A DNA stretch of 64,000 nucleotides from Bacteroidota bacterium. Its GTDB lineage: Bacteria > Bacteroidota > Bacteroidia > Chitinophagales > Chitinophagaceae. The DNA lies in contig JAFDYC010000028.1 in the NCBI GenBank assembly GCA_018267625.1, positions 1 to 64,000 on the forward strand. Direction: 5' to 3'. The position numbers and the translations under genes are program-made. Positions 60,635-64,000 of the stretch are shown here, piece by piece. Position 1 is the first letter of the stretch. Each line of letters begins with the position of its first letter. The notes beneath the pieces are model-generated. The model saw only the letters and a list, made by a program, of their open reading frames with translations. It was not told the DNA's origin and searched no databases.

Positions 60635-61675
60635 ATGGCTAAGGCTGTAACAGCGAAAAACAGTAAAGGCACCACACCCAAAAAGAAGGCGGCGCCTGCC
60701 CCGCAAAAAAGGGCAAAACCAAAAGCTAAGGCTACTGTATCTACCAAAGCGTCAGCAAAGAAACCTGCGGCTCCCCTAACTGCTTCAAAGGCTCCCAAAG
60801 CAGTTTCAAAAGCTCCTAAAGCAGTGTCTAAGGCTCCTAAGGCAGTGTCCAAAGCTTCGAAAACTGCATCAAAAGCATCCGCAAAACCGGCTCCTAAGGT
60901 GAAAGTGCAGGCAGAAATACTGCTGAAAAAAGTACGCAGCATCCTGGTGACCCAACCCCGGCCAGACAGCGATAAAAGCCCATACTTCGATCTGGCCCGA
61001 CGCTATAGTTTAGAACTTGAGTTTCACCCTTTCATTCGTATCGAAGGGGTCAGTGGCCGCGACTTTCGTCGGCAACGCGTGGACATTACCGAGTATAGCG
61101 CCATCATCTTCACCAGCCGCAGTGCCGTCGATCATTTCTTCCGCATCATGGAGGAAATGAAAGTGAAAGTGAGCCAGGAAATGAAGTATTGCTGCACTAC
61201 AGAAGCTGTCGCTTTATACCTCCAGAAATTCATTCTATACCGGAAAAGAAAGGTCTTCTTCTCTGCGGATGGTTCTACCCAAGGCCTGCTGGATGTAATC
61301 GGGAAACACAAGACGGAAAAGTATATCCTGCCTTCTTCCGATAGCGGCAAGAACGAAATCCATGCCTACCTCTCAAAGCAAGGAATCCCCTACGCAGAGG
61401 TAACCCTCTTCCACACCTTGAGCAATGATATCTCGATGGTGATGAAAAAACATTCATTCGACATGATCCTGTTTTTCTCACCCTTCAGTGTTCAGGCCCT
61501 GCTTAGCCACGACCCTAAGTTTAAACAAAACGGGATGGTGGTTGGTGCATTTGGCCCCACAACTTCTAAGGCGGTGGAAGATTCCGGGTTGAGATTAGAC
61601 GTGAAGGCCCCTGCCCCCAATGCTCCTTCGATGGTCTCGGCCCTGGAGCAATACCTGATTTTGGCCAACAAATAA
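60635..61675 (+). CDS. hemD: Uroporphyrinogen-III synthase with Lys/Ala-rich N-terminal tail
   Basis: 346 residues from ATG 60635 (MAKAVTAKNSKG). The catalytic part is residues 98-346 (VRSILVTQPRPDSDKSPYFD, SAIIFTSRSAVDHFFRI, SSDSGKNEIHAYL, FDMILFFSPFSVQALL, GPTTSKAVEDSGL) and has the normal HemD size; it cyclises hydroxymethylbilane for haem and corrinoid synthesis. The first 90 residues are almost wholly Lys, Ala, Pro, Ser and Thr, with three exact KAPKAVS repeats and a fourth variant. That tail resembles histone H1-like or AlgP-type nucleic-acid-binding tails. It is in frame with no internal ATG before the core. Confidence 0.9.
   Translation: MAKAVTAKNSKGTTPKKKAAPAPQKRAKPKAKATVSTKASAKKPAAPLTASKAPKAVSKAPKAVSKAPKAVSKASKTASKASAKPAPKVKVQAEILLKKVRSILVTQPRPDSDKSPYFDLARRYSLELEFHPFIRIEGVSGRDFRRQRVDITEYSAIIFTSRSAVDHFFRIMEEMKVKVSQEMKYCCTTEAVALYLQKFILYRKRKVFFSADGSTQGLLDVIGKHKTEKYILPSSDSGKNEIHAYLSKQGIPYAEVTLFHTLSNDISMVMKKHSFDMILFFSPFSVQALLSHDPKFKQNGMVVGAFGPTTSKAVEDSGLRLDVKAPAPNAPSMVSALEQYLILANK
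60788..60871 (+). repeat. Four 21-bp tandem repeats in hemD tail
   Basis: Units at 60788-60808, 60809-60829 and 60830-60850 each encode KAPKAVS; 60851-60871 encodes KASKTAS. The DNA of the units differs at third codon positions, so this is not a recent expansion. Confidence 0.93.
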
Positions 61676-61851
61676 CCCAGGACTTCTTTTTTTCGGCTGC
61701 ATCTCATTGCCCTGCTTTCGTTGCAGCCTTCCCACGAGCTTATTTTCAGGACAAGCTGGGAAAAAGCGCTAACCGGGGATGAAAGCCAACAAAAAAACCC
61801 CAAAGCAAGCTTGCATTTTGATGCCGGCTTGCTGTAGAATGTGCTGATTTT

Positions 61852-61884
61852 TTTGAGCCGACCTTGCATTTCCCTGTAGGTTTG
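61852..61884 (+). promoter_or_regulatory. Promoter of mrdA-rodA
   Basis: TTTG at 61852-61855, 21 bases, TAGGTTTG at 61877-61884: a good match with slightly long spacing. The ATG is 27 bases downstream. Confidence 0.52.
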
Positions 61885-61910
61885 CAAGCCTGTTTTCCTG
61901 ATTATTTTCC

Positions 61911-63938
61911 ATGAGTTTCACCCCGGCGAATTCCCGCCGATTCGTACTGCGTGCCATCTTCATTGCGATGGGCCTGGTGTTGCTCATCCGCCTGCTATTC
62001 CTTCAGCTTTTTGAGCCTAAATACAAAGTGATGGCAGCGGATATTGCCATCTACCGCCAGGTAGTGTACCCGCCCCGCGGTGTGATTTACGACCGGAAAG
62101 GACGGGTGGTCTGCTACAATGAAGTGGTGTACGACCTGCAAATGACGGCTAGTAATGTGCCCCGTGATTTCGACTCGTCAGCCCTTTGCGAGATTTTGGG
62201 CATAGACGGGAAAACGTACCATCAGAATTACGAAAAAGCAAAATGGAGCAATGGCCCCATGCGACCGGGGACTTTTCTGCCGCAACTCAGCCCCGCACAG
62301 ACAGCTCGTTTCGGCGAAAACCGTTATTCCTTCCCAGGCTTTGACATGGTAGAACGGAACATCCGAAGCTTTCCGGAGCCTCATGGAGGCGCATTTCTCG
62401 GGTACATTGGCGAGATATCGCAGCGCATGTTGAAGCAGTTTCGATTCCTGAGCTATCAGCCCGGTGATTATGTGGGGCTCGATGGTCTGGAGCTTGCTTA
62501 TGAAGAAGTACTTCGGGGGCGAAGGGGTGTGTATTACCGGGAGAAAGACAAATTCAATCGTCCACGTGATTCATACTTGAAAGGTGCGTTAGACACACCG
62601 GCAGTCGCAGGGCGCTCCTTGCAGCTTTATGTGGACATGGCCCTCCAGAAATATGGGGAAGAGTTGATGCAGAATAAGCTCGGTTCGGTGGTGGCCATAG
62701 ACCCTGAAACAGGAGGCATTCTGGCCATGGTATCCTCGCCCAGCTATGACCCAAACCTACTGCGGGGTGCGGATCGCTCGGCCAATTTCGCAGCCCTATA
62801 TAAGCTGCATACTAAACCGCTGTTCAACCGGGCCATGAAAGCCTTCTACAACCCAGGCTCAACCCAAAAACCGATGACGGCCCTGATTGCCCTGAATGAC
62901 GGTGTGATTACGCCGGCTTATGGCTATCCTTGTCGCGGTGGCTATACGCTTTGTGGGCGGTTTATCGCCTGCACCCACAGCAACCCGGGTCATGCGGCAA
63001 ACCTGCGCCTGGCTTTGGCCAATTCCTGCAACTCTTACTTCTGTCATATCTATCGCCTCAGTGTGGATGCACCCAAATTTGGTGGCGTGAAAAAGGGATT
63101 ACACAAATGGTATGAACAGATGTACTCATTTGGTTTCGGCCATCCTACCGGTGTGGACTTGCCCTATGAGATTGGCGGTACTTTATTCGACACACTTCAA
63201 TATAATGAGATGTACCACGGTGCCTGGAATTCCTGCACGAATGTGTATATCGGGATGGGGCAGGGCGAACTGGCCGTCACACCGCTCCAAATGGCGAACG
63301 GAATGTGCATTATTGCCAATCACGGTTATTACTATACCCCTCACCTGGTACGTGCGATTGCGAACAATCCCAAAGACCCGGTACTGGCTCCGTATTTAGT
63401 TAAGCATCGGGTTTCCAATATCCCGGACACTGCGTTCAAGATTGTAGGCCTGGGTATGATGGACGTGGTGAATCATGGTACCGCCACCGTAGCCAGAATG
63501 AAAGACATAGAGGTGTGTGCCAAAACAGGAACTGTAGAGAATTATGCCATGTTGAACGGAAAACGCACCAAGTTGCAAAACCATTCCGTGTTTGTAGCCT
63601 TTGCACCCCGTGTACATCCTAAGATTGCTATTGCAGTGACAGTGGAAAATGCCGGTTATGGAGCCACCTGGGCCGGGCCAATAGCTTCGCTAATGATTGA
63701 GAAATACCTGAAAGACTCTATCTCGGCAGAACGCAAGCCTCTGGAGCAGCGTATGTTGAACGGAAAGGTGATCAACTACCATCAGGTGGCCATTATAGAC
63801 TCAACCCAACGAGCGAAATATGAGCTGTACCGGCAGCGGAAAGACTGGCTCAGGCAGCAACGCGACAGCCTCCGCCGGGCCCAAGACTCTGCCAGCTTCT
63901 TTTGGTATGTGAATCATTATTTGATGAAGAAAAAGTAA
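61911..63938 (+). CDS. mrdA: Penicillin-binding protein 2 (transpeptidase)
   Basis: 675 residues. Class B transpeptidase of the elongasome. One N-terminal membrane helix (about 11-33), the pedestal motif PPRGVIYDRKGRVV (54-67), and the transpeptidase domain with Ser317 in STQK, SCN at 372-374 and KTG in CAKTGTVEN. The region CRGGYTLCGRFIACTHSN with several cysteines is the Bacteroidota form of the domain. The C-terminus is a charged, Arg/Lys-rich tail. It is followed 11 bases later by rodA; the mreBCD genes usually upstream are not in the window. Confidence 0.97.
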   Translation: MSFTPANSRRFVLRAIFIAMGLVLLIRLLFLQLFEPKYKVMAADIAIYRQVVYPPRGVIYDRKGRVVCYNEVVYDLQMTASNVPRDFDSSALCEILGIDGKTYHQNYEKAKWSNGPMRPGTFLPQLSPAQTARFGENRYSFPGFDMVERNIRSFPEPHGGAFLGYIGEISQRMLKQFRFLSYQPGDYVGLDGLELAYEEVLRGRRGVYYREKDKFNRPRDSYLKGALDTPAVAGRSLQLYVDMALQKYGEELMQNKLGSVVAIDPETGGILAMVSSPSYDPNLLRGADRSANFAALYKLHTKPLFNRAMKAFYNPGSTQKPMTALIALNDGVITPAYGYPCRGGYTLCGRFIACTHSNPGHAANLRLALANSCNSYFCHIYRLSVDAPKFGGVKKGLHKWYEQMYSFGFGHPTGVDLPYEIGGTLFDTLQYNEMYHGAWNSCTNVYIGMGQGELAVTPLQMANGMCIIANHGYYYTPHLVRAIANNPKDPVLAPYLVKHRVSNIPDTAFKIVGLGMMDVVNHGTATVARMKDIEVCAKTGTVENYAMLNGKRTKLQNHSVFVAFAPRVHPKIAIAVTVENAGYGATWAGPIASLMIEKYLKDSISAERKPLEQRMLNGKVINYHQVAIIDSTQRAKYELYRQRKDWLRQQRDSLRRAQDSASFFWYVNHYLMKKK

Positions 63939-63949
63939 CCAGCCCGCAG

Positions 63950-64000
63950 ATGTCAACCGGTATCCGCTCCCTTTTCGCCCGTATTGATGCACTGACCCTG
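63950..64000 (+). CDS. rodA: RodA, N-terminal fragment (cut by window end)
   Basis: The first 17 codons, MSTGIRSLFARIDALTL, are visible from ATG 63950, 11 bases after the mrdA stop. The pattern (short cytoplasmic start, then I-D-x-L-T) is the usual beginning of RodA in this phylum, and mrdA-rodA is a near-universal pair. RodA is the SEDS glycosyltransferase that works with PBP2. The frame is open to the window edge. The identification rests on the short start and on the gene order. Confidence 0.7.
   Translation, partial: MSTGIRSLFARIDALTL

Noticed and set aside
61695..61728. Inverted repeat ggctgca/tgcagcc after hemD as terminator
   Set aside because: 20-base loop and no T-run after it.
1..64000. 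tRNA, rRNA, insertion sequences, prophage genes
   Set aside because: I looked for T-loop motifs, transposase-like proteins and phage structural genes on both strands and found none; a tRNA search program could still reveal one in the longer gaps.

Overview
This window reads as a chromosomal segment from a member of the Bacteroidota, probably of the Chitinophagales/Chitinophagaceae type. Evidence: several genes are preceded by the phylum-specific promoter (TTTG, about 19 bases, TAnnTTTG) and few by a Shine-Dalgarno sequence; several families are typical of the phylum (DUF4271, DUF4402, DUF5686-like outer-membrane protein, M56-TonB fusion, ExbB-ExbD-ExbD-TonB operon, long-form IspG, Crp/Fnr with an N-terminal Cys cluster); and menaquinone is made by the futalosine route (MqnA). 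Base composition looks near 50 % GC by eye. I found no rRNA, tRNA, CRISPR array, prophage or insertion sequence. About 62 protein genes are supported, mostly housekeeping and envelope functions.

Layout. 1-545: no confident gene, with a 12-G homopolymer. 546-3501 (minus): CDP-sugar operon rfbF, four-helix-bundle gene, rfbG, rfbC; the four-helix gene sits between inverted arrays of a 7-bp repeat. 3582-9718: metG, then blaI-blaR1 (M56-TonB) with a tandem-dyad operator, asnS and ppa. 9854-14102: TauE-type permease and exbB-exbD-exbD-tonB with a strong promoter and terminator. 14337-24176 (minus): MBOAT acyltransferase, SGNH-like protein, YfhO-type membrane protein, hexapeptide acyltransferase, flippase, Kir-type channel, ornithine aminotransferase and VIT-family transporter; the first five look like a surface-glycan module. 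24613-34040: two unknown small genes, TerC, Rnk/GreA-like protein, CLC channel, Crp/Fnr regulator, a large outer-membrane protein and a PKD protein. 34273-43106: ferredoxin and LuxC-type acyl-CoA reductase (divergent), zinc-ribbon and Nif3-like pair, rnhA, then mqnA, HMG-CoA lyase, panB and yggS, plus an MFS exporter. 43146-56340: mutS2, DUF4402, ompH-like lipoprotein, APC permease, hldA, FKBP, NrnA-like phosphoesterase, ispF, hutU, purC and leucine dehydrogenase. 56508-64000: desaturase, ispG, DUF4271, hemD with a histone-H1-like tail, mrdA (PBP2) and the first codons of rodA.

How it fits together. Envelope assembly dominates: nucleotide sugars, glycan acylation and flipping, heptose kinase for LPS core, OmpH and FKBP periplasmic chaperones, TonB energisation, PBP2/RodA elongation and the MEP isoprenoid steps IspF and IspG. 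Start codons were re-chosen wherever the longest frame ran into a neighbour or promoter; the reasons are in the entries. The most unusual items are the repeat-bracketed four-helix cassette inside rfbF-rfbG, the lysine/alanine-rich tail on HemD, a MutS2 without a visible Smr domain, and a 17-base promoter block shared by mutS2 and ispG.
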